A stretch of 64,000 bases of DNA, taken from the NCBI RefSeq assembly GCF_003051005.1, contig NZ_QAOW01000001.1:1364001-1428000 (forward strand), given 5' to 3'. Each line of letters begins with the position of its first letter. Positions within the stretch are counted from its first letter, which is position 1. Of the stretch, positions 1 through 7,647 are shown piece by piece. The position numbers were made by a program, and so were the translations under genes. Below the pieces are notes generated by a model. The model worked only from the letters and a program-made list of their open reading frames with translations. It was not told the DNA's origin and searched no databases. Origin of the DNA: Rhodococcus sp. OK519 (GTDB lineage Bacteria > Actinomycetota > Actinomycetes > Mycobacteriales > Mycobacteriaceae).

Positions 1-2
1 CC

Positions 3-809
3 GATCGCCTGGGCGGAACATTGTGGTTCTCCACACTGACCACCCCCGACAACGAACGACTCCTGAACTGGTTGAAGAACGAAGTGGGCCGCTCCGACGT
101 CGACGTCCGGCTCAACACCGTGGCCACCCCCGAGAACGTCCGGGCGCTCTCCCCCGATGTGGTCGTCGTCGCAACCGGCGCCGTCCGTGACCGTCCGGAC
201 GTGCCGGGCGGAAACTTGCCGCACGTGCACACCGGCGACACCATGCGCGCACTGATGACCGGATCCGGCGACGTATCCGGCCAGTCCCCGCTGTTGCGCG
301 TCATGGGACGCCTGGGCGGCATGATCGGAATCACCAAGAGCCCCGAGAAGATTCGCTTCCTGAGCACCAAGTTCCTCAAGTTCCTGCCGATGACCCGCAA
401 CGTCGTCGTGGTCGGTGGCTCCCTCGTCGGCCTCGAGCTGGCCGAGTTCCTCGCCGAACGTGGCTCCCGTGTCACCCTCGTCGCAGAGGGTGGACAGCTG
501 GGTGTGCCGATGGCGATGCCGCGCCGTTGGACCGCGGTCAAGCATGCCCGCGAATTCGGAGTCAACATCCACCGTAACGCCACGTTGAAGCGCATCACCC
601 GCAAGACCGTCGAGTTCACCGCAGGCGGGGAAACGCTTGCGGTGCGGGCTTCGATGGTGATCGTCGCCACGGGCGTGTCGGCGGCCGCTCCACTGGCGGA
701 AGAACTTTCCGCATCAGGTCTCGACGTCCGCGTCGTAGGCGACGCCGGATCCGTCGACTACATCGAAGGGGCGATGCACTCTGCATGGAAGGTTGCCGGC
801 ACGCTGTAG
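3..809 (+). CDS. FadH-like ene-reductase (2,4-dienoyl-CoA / 2-enoate reductase family), C-terminal part
   Basis: The gene is cut by the left edge. The frame is open from base 3 and reads DRLGGTLWFSTL, where GGTL is typical of the FAD-binding segment that follows the FMN barrel and Fe-S cluster in this family; the true start is outside. Visible are the first FAD half-domain (PDVVVVATGA), an NAD(P)H Rossmann motif (VVVVGGSLVGLELAEF), and the closing FAD motif (VVGDAG) before TAG at 807-809. The family reduces C=C bonds of enoyl or dienoyl substrates with NAD(P)H. The substrate cannot be told because the barrel is missing. It could also be a related NADH:flavin oxidoreductase. It is not obviously tied to the hydrogenase genes, which run on the opposite strand after a terminator-like hairpin. 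Confidence 0.8.
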   Translation, partial: DRLGGTLWFSTLTTPDNERLLNWLKNEVGRSDVDVRLNTVATPENVRALSPDVVVVATGAVRDRPDVPGGNLPHVHTGDTMRALMTGSGDVSGQSPLLRVMGRLGGMIGITKSPEKIRFLSTKFLKFLPMTRNVVVVGGSLVGLELAEFLAERGSRVTLVAEGGQLGVPMAMPRRWTAVKHAREFGVNIHRNATLKRITRKTVEFTAGGETLAVRASMVIVATGVSAAAPLAEELSASGLDVRVVGDAGSVDYIEGAMHSAWKVAGTL

Positions 810-1549
810 AACGCAAGCCCCGGGGATACACGGACACGCTCAGCGAGTGCGCTCGCACACCTGATGGCGGCCGGGATCGCCCTTTTGTGCGGCCCGGACA
901 GTTGGCGGGTGCTGCTGTCATCTGGCGGCGTTCGGTTGCTGCGGTGGGCTTCGCTGAGTTGGTCTTCGAGTTCCTCTCTGCACGGGGCAACGCCCCCGGC
1001 GCCTGTATCGGCGCCGGGGGCGTGAGGGGATTGGCTTGATCAGATCAGCCGGCAGGCGTGATCTCGCGCGTACGTCATCAAGAGCGCGAGCCACTCGATG
1101 TCGGTGATCAACACTGCCGCCACCTCGGCCACCCGCCCGCTGCCGGCTCGTTGGGGAGTCTCGGCTCTCTGACGTCCTGATCGCTCGAGCACAACTGGCT
1201 GTCCCGTTCAACGGCCCCATGAAACCAAAACCATTCGCCCCCAATTGTTGTCGCGGATCTATCTGCAAGCAGTGCTTGTGAACATCGTCTGCCTCACATC
1301 GAATCGGCTCGCTCTGGCAAACAACGCACTGGTATCCGGCATGAACCTGAACCTCCTGGGATCCGCGCGCCTCTGAACCGAAGGAGGGAGGGGTCGTTCT
1401 CTCATTGACGGGGGGAGAACCCCTTTCTCATTCGGCCGCTTCTCGTTCTGCCGCGAAAGTCCACGCGCACGTCGGCCGCAGTCGATCCGACGTCGAGAAC
1501 GGCTAACGCCGGGGTCCCGACTGACCTGCCCGTCAACAGTCACCGGCAG
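810..1549. other. Intergenic region without a supported gene
   Basis: About 740 bases between the ene-reductase and the end of the hydrogenase operon. Apart from the hairpin at 991-1022, short open frames on both strands show no recognisable family, no convincing ribosome site and no conserved motif. The two flanking transcription units converge here. Confidence 0.6.
991..1022. terminator. Hairpin terminator, probably bidirectional
   Basis: A perfect 13-bp inverted repeat, CGCCCCCGGCGCC and its complement, with a 6-base loop TGTATC. There is no T-tract, as is usual for high-GC actinobacterial hairpins. It lies between convergent units: the ene-reductase on plus and the hydrogenase operon on minus. 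Confidence 0.65.
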
Positions 1550-2056
1550 TCACTGCGCGCGATCGTTGGGCAGGGTGCCCTCGAGACCGTTCCTGCATTG
1601 CCATGTGTCTGGAACCGCGGCTCCACCGACTATCTCGAACTCGATGGCACGGGCCGTCACCGGGACGGCACTCCGGACGGCAGGGGACAGGCCGACGCCG
1701 GGCCTGAGGTCGGTACCTTCGACCGCGTACATGATCACCCGACCGGGCGCGGTGCCGAGCACTCGTGAGAGGGCAAGCGCGGCGGCCACGTCGACAGCGT
1801 GACTGTCCAGCGGGCCGGGTTTGTCGTCGATGGTCCACCGGTGCACCAGGCCCGGCCGGCACAAGGCGGGGACGACGAGATCGACGACGATCGCCAGTCG
1901 CTTTCCCGCCCATGACGCGAGCAGATCGATCGCATCGGTGACCGTCGTGGCCGGAATCTGTCCGGCCAGGGCCCGCACCACCGCAGGGCCCAAGCCGTCG
2001 TCCCGACGGAACTCATTGCCGAGTCCGATCACCACGGTGCTCGACTGCGCTCTCAC
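1550..2056 (-). CDS. [NiFe]-hydrogenase maturation protease (peptidase M52, HyaD/HycI family)
   Basis: This endopeptidase removes the short C-terminal tail of the hydrogenase large subunit after nickel insertion. The N-terminus has the family signature GLGNEFRRDDGLG, whose acidic residues bind nickel, followed by VVDLVVPA in the place of the second metal-binding acidic segment, and a YAVEGTDLRPGVGLS block typical of the family. At 168 residues it is the usual size. I chose GTG at 2056 because it forms a GTGA overlap with the stop of the large subunit gene (TGA at 2055-2053), implying translational coupling; an ATG at 2095 would lie further inside hyhL. It is the last gene of the hydrogenase operon, and its substrate is almost certainly the adjacent HyhL, which carries a cleavable tail. 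Confidence 0.88.
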   Translation of the reverse strand: MRAQSSTVVIGLGNEFRRDDGLGPAVVRALAGQIPATTVTDAIDLLASWAGKRLAIVVDLVVPALCRPGLVHRWTIDDKPGPLDSHAVDVAAALALSRVLGTAPGRVIMYAVEGTDLRPGVGLSPAVRSAVPVTARAIEFEIVGGAAVPDTWQCRNGLEGTLPNDRAQ

Positions 2057-3354
2057 CGGCGTGTCACTCTCAGATCGAGGAAGTGGGTGGCACACGAGAT
2101 GCAGGGATCGTGGTTACGGATGATCCGCTCGCACATCGAGGTCAGATCCGCGTCGGTGAGATCGAGGTGTTCACCGATGCGGTCGGTGAGATCGGTCTCG
2201 ATCACATCCTGGTTCTGCGCGGTCGGCGGCACGATGTCGGCGGACCGGATCACCCCGTCGCCGGCGAGTTCGTATCGGTGGTACAGCAGTCCCCGAGGTG
2301 CTTCACTCACCCCATGACCCGTGGCGGCGCGCGCCGCGACCGGTACGCACGGTGGCTCAGGCCGCTCGTACGTGTCGATGATCCGCAGAGCTTCCTCGAC
2401 CGCGAACGTTACTTCTACTGCTCGGACAACGATGCTGCGGAACGGATTTCGGCACTCTTCGCCCAGGTTTGCGGCGATGGCAGCGTCCCGCGCCGCCCCG
2501 GTGATCTGCCCGCCGTTGAGCGAGTACCGGGCGAGCGGCCCTGTCAGGTACGGCGCGCCGTCCAGGCGGGCGTGCAGGGCCGTCGACTCCGGAACCTGGC
2601 GCTCCCGCACGTGGTCGCCGAACGCTGCGGCGGGGAACCGATCGCCGGCACTCGTGCGGATCACACCGTCCTCGATCGCGTACCCGGCGTCGTCGTGCAG
2701 CGCCACCAGGACCGGATCGAGGCGCACGTCGGGGAAGTCGAACCCGGCCACCCAGTGAACGGTGTCGAGCGCCTCGTCCAATGCGCGCCGCAGTGTTTCG
2801 GCGAGCGGGGCGAGTTCGGCGCGGGTGGGCGCCCGATAGAACCCGCCGACGCGGACGTTGACCGGATGGATGGGACGCCCCCCGATCGTCTCGAGGATCG
2901 CGTTACCTGCCTTCTTCAGTGCCAGGCCTCTTTCGACGGCGCCGCGGTCGCGTCGGGCGAGTTCGATCGAGTCCGCTACCCCGAGGAAGTCCGGCGCATG
3001 CAGGAAGTAGATGTGCAGCGTGTGGCTGGCGATCCACTCGCCGCAGTACAACAGCCGTCGCAGTGCCCGCACCGGCGGTTCGACAGCCACCCCGCAGGCC
3101 TTCTCCAGGGCGTTGCACGCGCTCACCTGGTAGGCGACCGGACAGATCCCGCAAATTCGGGAAGTGATGTCGGGTGGTTCGCGGAAGTCCCGGCCGCGCA
3201 GGAACGCCTCGAAGAACCGCGGGGGCTCGTAGATGTCCAGTCGGGCGTGCTCGACAACGCCGGACCGCACGGCGACGTCGAGTCGGCCTTCGCCCTCGAC
3301 CCGGGCCAGCGCCCGGACCGTGAGCCGGCGCCGCTCCGTCTCATCGGCCGCCAT
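2053..3354 (-). CDS. hyhL: [NiFe]-hydrogenase group 3b, large (alpha, catalytic) subunit
   Basis: Catalytic subunit of a cytoplasmic bidirectional NAD(P)-linked hydrogenase. The Ni-Fe site is formed by the L1 motif RICGIC (Cys68, Cys71) and the C-terminal L2 motif DPCISCATH (Cys418, Cys421, His424). Nine residues (FLDLRVTRR) follow the L2 histidine and form the tail expected to be cut off by the protease encoded just downstream. Length is 433 residues, usual for group 3. The start ATG at 3354 overlaps the 3' end of the small-subunit gene by 14 bases and gives [11 protein letters not shown]; an upstream ATG at 3456 would add an unrelated 34-residue extension. Order and sequence resemble the DosR-controlled Hyh hydrogenase of Mycobacterium smegmatis (family knowledge), which evolves H2 under hypoxia. 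Confidence 0.94.
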   Translation of the reverse strand: MAADETERRRLTVRALARVEGEGRLDVAVRSGVVEHARLDIYEPPRFFEAFLRGRDFREPPDITSRICGICPVAYQVSACNALEKACGVAVEPPVRALRRLLYCGEWIASHTLHIYFLHAPDFLGVADSIELARRDRGAVERGLALKKAGNAILETIGGRPIHPVNVRVGGFYRAPTRAELAPLAETLRRALDEALDTVHWVAGFDFPDVRLDPVLVALHDDAGYAIEDGVIRTSAGDRFPAAAFGDHVRERQVPESTALHARLDGAPYLTGPLARYSLNGGQITGAARDAAIAANLGEECRNPFRSIVVRAVEVTFAVEEALRIIDTYERPEPPCVPVAARAATGHGVSEAPRGLLYHRYELAGDGVIRSADIVPPTAQNQDVIETDLTDRIGEHLDLTDADLTSMCERIIRNHDPCISCATHFLDLRVTRR

Positions 3355-4114
3355 GGCGGCGCCCCTCCTCGAAACCGGGGGCCGCGACGTTGAACGTCGA
3401 GAACACCCGCCCGATGCCGTCGTCGTCCATACCGCATCGGCGCAGCCAACCGGCAAGCGACGTGATGTTGGGATCCGTTGTGGGTCCGAAGCACCCGTAG
3501 CACCCTCGAGAATGTGCAGGACACAGCGCGCCGCATCCGGCGTGTGTGACCGGGCCCAGGCACGGGGTGCCGTCGGCGACCATGACGCACGTCAGGCCGC
3601 GCCGCTTGCACTCGTTGCACACGCTGGTGTCCGGGACGTTCGGGGAACGGCCGGCGAGGAATGCGGTGATGACCTCGATCAGCTGGCCCCGATCTATGGG
3701 GCAGCCGCGCAGCTCGAAGTCCACTGGCACGTGTGCCGAGATCGGTGTCGACGTGGCCAGCGTGTCGATGTACTCGGGGCTCGCGTACACCGCCGCCGCG
3801 AACTCGGCGACATCGCCGAAGTTGCGCAGAGCCTGCACCCCCCCGGCGGTCGCACACGCACCGATGGTGACGAGGTGTTCGGAGGCGTCGCGGATCCGAT
3901 GGATACGTTCGATGTCCTCGGCGGTCGTGATCGACCCCTCGACGAGCGAGAGATCGTACGTCGCCGTGACGGTCGCGCTGGACATCTCGAGGAAGTGCGC
4001 GATCGTCAGTTCGGTTGCCACCGTGAGTAGTTCGTCCTCGCAGTCGAGCAGTGAGAGCTGGCAGCCGTCGCATGACGCGAATTTCCACACGGCCAGGGTC
4101 GGTGGCGAGGACAT
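3341..4114 (-). CDS. hyhS: [NiFe]-hydrogenase group 3b, small (delta) subunit
   Basis: Electron-transfer subunit that docks on HyhL and carries Fe-S clusters from the Ni-Fe site. The proximal cluster ligands are visible: CDGC near the N-terminus (Cys15, Cys18), GACATAGG, and RGCP. The C-terminal half has further cysteines (CNEC, then a Cys-rich PCLGP...[18 protein letters not shown] region) for medial and distal clusters. At 257 residues there is no Tat signal, which fits a cytoplasmic group 3 enzyme. ATG at 4114 overlaps the stop of the gamma gene by one base (TGATG). The ORF extends upstream through the gamma gene, but [12 protein letters not shown] is the standard beginning for this subunit. 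Confidence 0.93.
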   Translation of the reverse strand: MSSPPTLAVWKFASCDGCQLSLLDCEDELLTVATELTIAHFLEMSSATVTATYDLSLVEGSITTAEDIERIHRIRDASEHLVTIGACATAGGVQALRNFGDVAEFAAAVYASPEYIDTLATSTPISAHVPVDFELRGCPIDRGQLIEVITAFLAGRSPNVPDTSVCNECKRRGLTCVMVADGTPCLGPVTHAGCGALCPAHSRGCYGCFGPTTDPNITSLAGWLRRCGMDDDGIGRVFSTFNVAAPGFEEGRRHGGR

Positions 4115-4947
4115 CACAGCTCCCGGGTATGCAGCAGGGGCCCGGCGACTGCGTAATCCACCACCGGGCCGTCGCGGCAGAGCAGCAGCTCGCCGAGCTG
4201 ACAATGCCCACATACGCCGACGCCGCATTGCATGTTCCGCTCGAGCGACACCTGCACGCGGCGGCGGTCGACCCCGAGGGTGTCGAGGGCCCTCACCGAG
4301 AACCGCATCATCGCCTCGGGTCCGCAGGCGAGGGCGTACGTACGGTGTGGGTCCACCGTCAGCCGGGCGAGCACCTCGGTGACGAATCCGACTGGGCCGT
4401 CCCAGTCCCGGGCGGGTTGGTCGATCGTCACCACGACATCGATGCCTGCGGCGCGCCAGCCGTCGAGTTCGCCGCGGTAGAGGATTTCGTCCGGGGTGCG
4501 TGCCCCGATCACGAGCGTGACGTTCCGGTATCGCGTCCGGTGCGCGACGGCGGCGAGTACCGGAGACCGCACCGCCGCGAGTCCCACTCCGCCGGCGACG
4601 ATCACCAGATCGGCGCCGACGGCACGATCGAGGTCCCACGCGGTCCCGTACGGGCCGCGTGCCCCGACATTCGCGCCGACCGGGGCATCGTGCAGTGCTG
4701 CACTCGCCTGCCCGACACGGCGGACGGTGTGGGTCAGGACGCCGTCGTCACGTGTCGGATCCCCGCACGACGAGATCGGGACCTCTCCGACGCCGGGGAC
4801 GCTCAGCATCATGAACTGGCCCGGCCGGAAGCTCGGCAGTGCGGCCGCGGTCGGTGCCAGTTCGAGCGTGACCGAGTCATGGGTCTCGACCGTGCGGTGC
4901 AGCACTCGGTGTGCCGTCGGGACCAGTACTGATGTCGGCGTGGTCAC
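4114..4947 (-). CDS. hyhG: Group 3b hydrogenase gamma subunit, FAD/NAD(P)-binding with [2Fe-2S]
   Basis: Flavin subunit that exchanges electrons between the Fe-S chain and NAD(P)H. It is a ferredoxin-NADP-reductase-like protein: FAD motif RPGQF, NAD(P) nucleotide-binding [11 protein letters not shown], then LACGPEAMM, and a C-terminal [2Fe-2S] motif [17 protein letters not shown]. Length is 277 residues, as in archaeal sulfhydrogenase gamma. The start GTG at 4947 forms a GTGA overlap with the stop of the cyclic-nucleotide-binding gene, so translation is coupled. Together with HyhB it forms the diaphorase half of the enzyme. Confidence 0.92.
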   Translation of the reverse strand: MTTPTSVLVPTAHRVLHRTVETHDSVTLELAPTAAALPSFRPGQFMMLSVPGVGEVPISSCGDPTRDDGVLTHTVRRVGQASAALHDAPVGANVGARGPYGTAWDLDRAVGADLVIVAGGVGLAAVRSPVLAAVAHRTRYRNVTLVIGARTPDEILYRGELDGWRAAGIDVVVTIDQPARDWDGPVGFVTEVLARLTVDPHRTYALACGPEAMMRFSVRALDTLGVDRRRVQVSLERNMQCGVGVCGHCQLGELLLCRDGPVVDYAVAGPLLHTREL

Positions 4948-5387
4948 GACGCACCCCGATTCGCGTACAGATCGAGCAGCCGGGCCCGGGTGGCTTGTAG
5001 GCGGTCGAATAGCAGTCCCGACATCGCGCGCGCCACCGCATACCCGAACGCGGGATCCCGTTCGGCCGCCTCGTGCAGCTCCGCGACGTCGATCTGCAGC
5101 GCCTCGGTCGGTTCGGCCGCACGCGCCCCGAAGCTCCACACCTCCGGCGGCCGCAGCCAGGACCAGCCCAGCACGTCGCCGCCGGACAGTGTCTCGATCA
5201 CCACGTCGCCGCGACCCGGCATCGCGGTGCTGAGCTGCACTCGTCCCTTCCGCAGGAGCCAGCATCGCCGGGCGGGTTCACCCTCGCGGAAGACGATCTC
5301 GTCCGGCACCCACAATGCGGGAGTGGACAACTCCGCGAGCCGGGCGCGCGCCGCATCGGACAGGCCCGGCAGCAACAGCGATCCCAT
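4944..5387 (-). CDS. Stand-alone cyclic-nucleotide-binding domain protein inside the hydrogenase operon
   Basis: A 147-residue protein made only of a Crp/Fnr-type cNMP-binding beta-roll (FREGEPARRCWLLRKGRVQLS, then IETLSGGDVLGWSWL) and a short helical end (LLFDRLQATRARLLDLY). No helix-turn-helix follows, so it is not a transcription factor by itself. The ATG at 5387 shares bases with the stop of hyhB (TGATG), and the 3' end overlaps hyhG by 4 bases, so it is translated as part of the enzyme operon. By position it is likely a regulatory or assembly subunit of the hydrogenase; the ligand is unknown. A GTG three bases upstream (5390) is an alternative start. Confidence 0.85.
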   Translation of the reverse strand: MGSLLLPGLSDAARARLAELSTPALWVPDEIVFREGEPARRCWLLRKGRVQLSTAMPGRGDVVIETLSGGDVLGWSWLRPPEVWSFGARAAEPTEALQIDVAELHEAAERDPAFGYAVARAMSGLLFDRLQATRARLLDLYANRGAS

Positions 5388-6520
5388 CACGGCTCGGGCC
5401 CCCGGTCCTCGGGGTCGATGGCCGGCAGCGCGCCAGTGAGCCGCGCGGCCTCGGCGGTGATGTCGATGCCGACCGGGCACCAGTCGATGCAGCGCCCGCA
5501 CCCGACGCAGCCGGACGAACCGAACTGGTCGAACCAGGTGCCGAGTTTGTGGGTCATCCACTGGCGGTAGCGGGCCGCGCCGCTGGTACGTGCGTTCCCG
5601 CCGTGCAGATGCGAGTAGTCGAGTTCGAAGCACGACGCCCACCGCTGCTGCCGCTCGGTGCCCTCGCCGCCCAGTTCGCTCACGTCCTCCGCACTGGTGC
5701 AGAAGCAGGTCGGACACACCATCGTGCAGTTTCCGCAGGTCAGGCAACGGTCGGCGACGTCGTCCCACACGGGTTCGTCGCGGGCGGCGCGCAGCAGCGC
5801 CCGCAGGTCCACGTCGGGCATCGCACGTCCCATCCGTCCGCGCGCGTCGTCGACGGCCGCGCACGCCTCGTCGGCGTCGGCTCGGGTGGCGGCGGTGTGC
5901 GGGATCCGTGCGAGCAGGCGGGCCCCGGTCTCGGTGCCGGCGTCGACGACGAACCGGTGCCCGCGGTCGTCGATGCGCTCGGTGAGCGCGAGGTCGTAGC
6001 GGCCGCCGACGCCGGGTCCGGTGCCCATCGAGGCGCAGAAACACACCCCGCCGGGCTCGATGCAATTGACGGCAACCACCACGAGGTCTGCGAGGATCCG
6101 TGCGGTGTAGCCCCCGGGGTCGGCGCCCAGCACGCTTCCCAGCGTGCGGATCGCCGCGAGATCGCAGCCACGCACGCCGAGAAACGCGAATCGGGGTTCC
6201 TCGGGTTCTGGGACCGAGAACGTCCCCCCGCGCTCCGACCAGAGCACCTGCCGTGGCGGATGGACGAACGACTTCCACGACATCGGGCCCGCCGAGTGTG
6301 AGAACACGGCGCCGTCATCGCGGCGCGCGAGCCGGTACTCGCCCGGCGCGGTGACCACGCCCCAGCCGTCCGGCAGGTCGGCGCCGGACTCGAGGTCACC
6401 CAGGACCACGGCGCTCTCGCGTACCGTCGGCCCCACCACCCGACGCCCGTCGTCGCGCAGCGCGAGAACGAGGTCGTCGAGGCCGCGGCGGTCGATCAGA
6501 GCTGTCTCCCAAGTGGCCAT
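5387..6520 (-). CDS. hyhB: Group 3b hydrogenase beta subunit, double [4Fe-4S] electron-transfer protein
   Basis: First gene of the hydrogenase operon. The C-terminal half has two ferredoxin motifs, CLTCGNCTMVCPTCFC (about residues 248-263) and CVGCGRCIDWCP (about 337-348). The N-terminal half matches the sulfhydrogenase beta-subunit fold, with conserved FLGVRGCDLAAI and FCASMGTGP. It passes electrons between HyhG and the HyhS clusters. I chose ATG at 6520 because GGGAGGAG lies a few bases upstream; an ATG at 6538 has no such site. Length is 377 residues. The divergent gene is pfkB, and a perfect palindrome at 6565-6580 lies between them. Confidence 0.92.
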   Translation of the reverse strand: MATWETALIDRRGLDDLVLALRDDGRRVVGPTVRESAVVLGDLESGADLPDGWGVVTAPGEYRLARRDDGAVFSHSAGPMSWKSFVHPPRQVLWSERGGTFSVPEPEEPRFAFLGVRGCDLAAIRTLGSVLGADPGGYTARILADLVVVAVNCIEPGGVCFCASMGTGPGVGGRYDLALTERIDDRGHRFVVDAGTETGARLLARIPHTAATRADADEACAAVDDARGRMGRAMPDVDLRALLRAARDEPVWDDVADRCLTCGNCTMVCPTCFCTSAEDVSELGGEGTERQQRWASCFELDYSHLHGGNARTSGAARYRQWMTHKLGTWFDQFGSSGCVGCGRCIDWCPVGIDITAEAARLTGALPAIDPEDRGPEP

Positions 6521-6564
6521 GGCACTCCTCCCATCCATTGGCGCAGGTCGGCCGCATCATGTGA

Positions 6565-6580
6565 AGGGCCGTTCGGCCCT
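6565..6580. promoter_or_regulatory. Perfect palindrome in the hydrogenase/pfkB divergent promoter (possible DosR-type operator)
   Basis: AGGGCCGTTCGGCCCT consists of 7-bp arms around TT. It sits 45 bases upstream of hyhB and 89 upstream of pfkB, the only spacer from which both units can be transcribed. The GGGnC...GnCCCT layout recalls DosR boxes, and a DosR-like regulator and a clearer box are encoded 4.4 kb away. It matches the published consensus only in part, so the regulator is inferred. Confidence 0.5.
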
Positions 6581-6669
6581 GTACCGGCCGGACCGTGCCG
6601 CCCACGATCGGATGGGGGGAGCGGGCATTCATCCGTGTCACCGCCCGGGCCCGAGGGAGGCGTCCTGCG

Positions 6670-7629
6670 ATGCCGGCGATCGTCACGCTCACCATGAATC
6701 CGGCGCTCGACATCTCGACGACTGCCGAATGCGTCGGCCCCACCGACAAGATTCGCTGTAGCGAGCCCCGCTACGACCCCGGCGGTGGGGGGATCAATGT
6801 CGCCCGGATCGTGCGTGTGCTCGGCGAGTCCGTCGTCGCGGTGTTTCCCGTCGGCTCCGCCACGGGTGGGGTGCTCGGCGGACTGCTCGACAAGGAGGGC
6901 GTGTGGACGCGCCGCATCCCGATCGACGGAGCCACTCGCGAGAGCTTCACCGTCGACGAGGACAGCTCTGGCGAGCAGTACCGCTTCGTGCTCCCCGGCC
7001 CCCGTCTGACCCGCGCCCAGCAGGAGCAGTGCCTGGTGATGCTCGAGGAGGTGGCTCGCGACGCCCGATTCATCGTCGCGAGTGGCTCGCTGCCGCCGGG
7101 TACGCCACCGGACTTCTACGATCGAGTCGCCGCGACGGCCCACGGCCTCGGTGTGCGGTGCCTGCTCGATACGTCGGGAGAGTCATTGCAGCGCAGCAGA
7201 TTCGGAGTGTACCTCCTCAAGCCGAGTATCCGGGAGCTGCGGGAGCTGAGCGGAGACGACCTCGCCGACGAGGCGGACCGGCTCGCCGCCGCCCGCCGAC
7301 TCGTCGACGGCGGGCGATGCGAAGTCGTGGTGTTGTCGTTGGGTGCCGGCGGCGCCTTGGTCGTCACGGCCCATTCGGCCGCCCGGTTCGCGGCCCTTCC
7401 CGTCGCGATCCGCAGTGGGGTCGGTGCGGGCGATGCGATGCTCGCCGGGATCACCGTCGGACTGGCGCGCAACCAGCCCCTGCACGATGCGGTGCGACTC
7501 GGCATCGCTGCGGGTGCCGCGATGCTCAGGATGCCTGGCACCCGTCCGTGCCGGCGCGAGGAGATCGAGATGCTGTTCCACCGCGCCCCGGCCGCCGTCT
7601 CGGTGGACGGGGCGCGGATCGAGTCGTAG
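6670..7629 (+). CDS. pfkB: 6-phosphofructokinase, PfkB (ribokinase) family
   Basis: Phosphorylates a sugar phosphate, most likely fructose 6-phosphate or tagatose 6-phosphate. The N-terminus IVTLTMNPALD, the substrate segment PGGGGINVARI and the C-terminal GVGAGDAMLAGI, which contains the catalytic Asp and anion hole, are family signatures. The start ATG at 6670 follows a GGGAGG site; an in-frame ATG at 6595 would add 25 residues that do not fit the family. Length is 319 residues. It is divergent from the hydrogenase operon and probably co-transcribed with the ATPase 18 bases downstream. pfkB is a member of the DosR regulon in M. tuberculosis, which fits the neighbouring regulator. Confidence 0.9.
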   Translation: MPAIVTLTMNPALDISTTAECVGPTDKIRCSEPRYDPGGGGINVARIVRVLGESVVAVFPVGSATGGVLGGLLDKEGVWTRRIPIDGATRESFTVDEDSSGEQYRFVLPGPRLTRAQQEQCLVMLEEVARDARFIVASGSLPPGTPPDFYDRVAATAHGLGVRCLLDTSGESLQRSRFGVYLLKPSIRELRELSGDDLADEADRLAAARRLVDGGRCEVVVLSLGAGGALVVTAHSAARFAALPVAIRSGVGAGDAMLAGITVGLARNQPLHDAVRLGIAAGAAMLRMPGTRPCRREEIEMLFHRAPAAVSVDGARIES

Positions 7630-7647
7630 GAGCGAGACGGAGTCACG

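Noticed and set aside
2083-3393. 436-codon open frame on the plus strand
   Set aside because: It is the shadow of hyhL, whose Ni-Fe ligand motifs are unambiguous on the minus strand.
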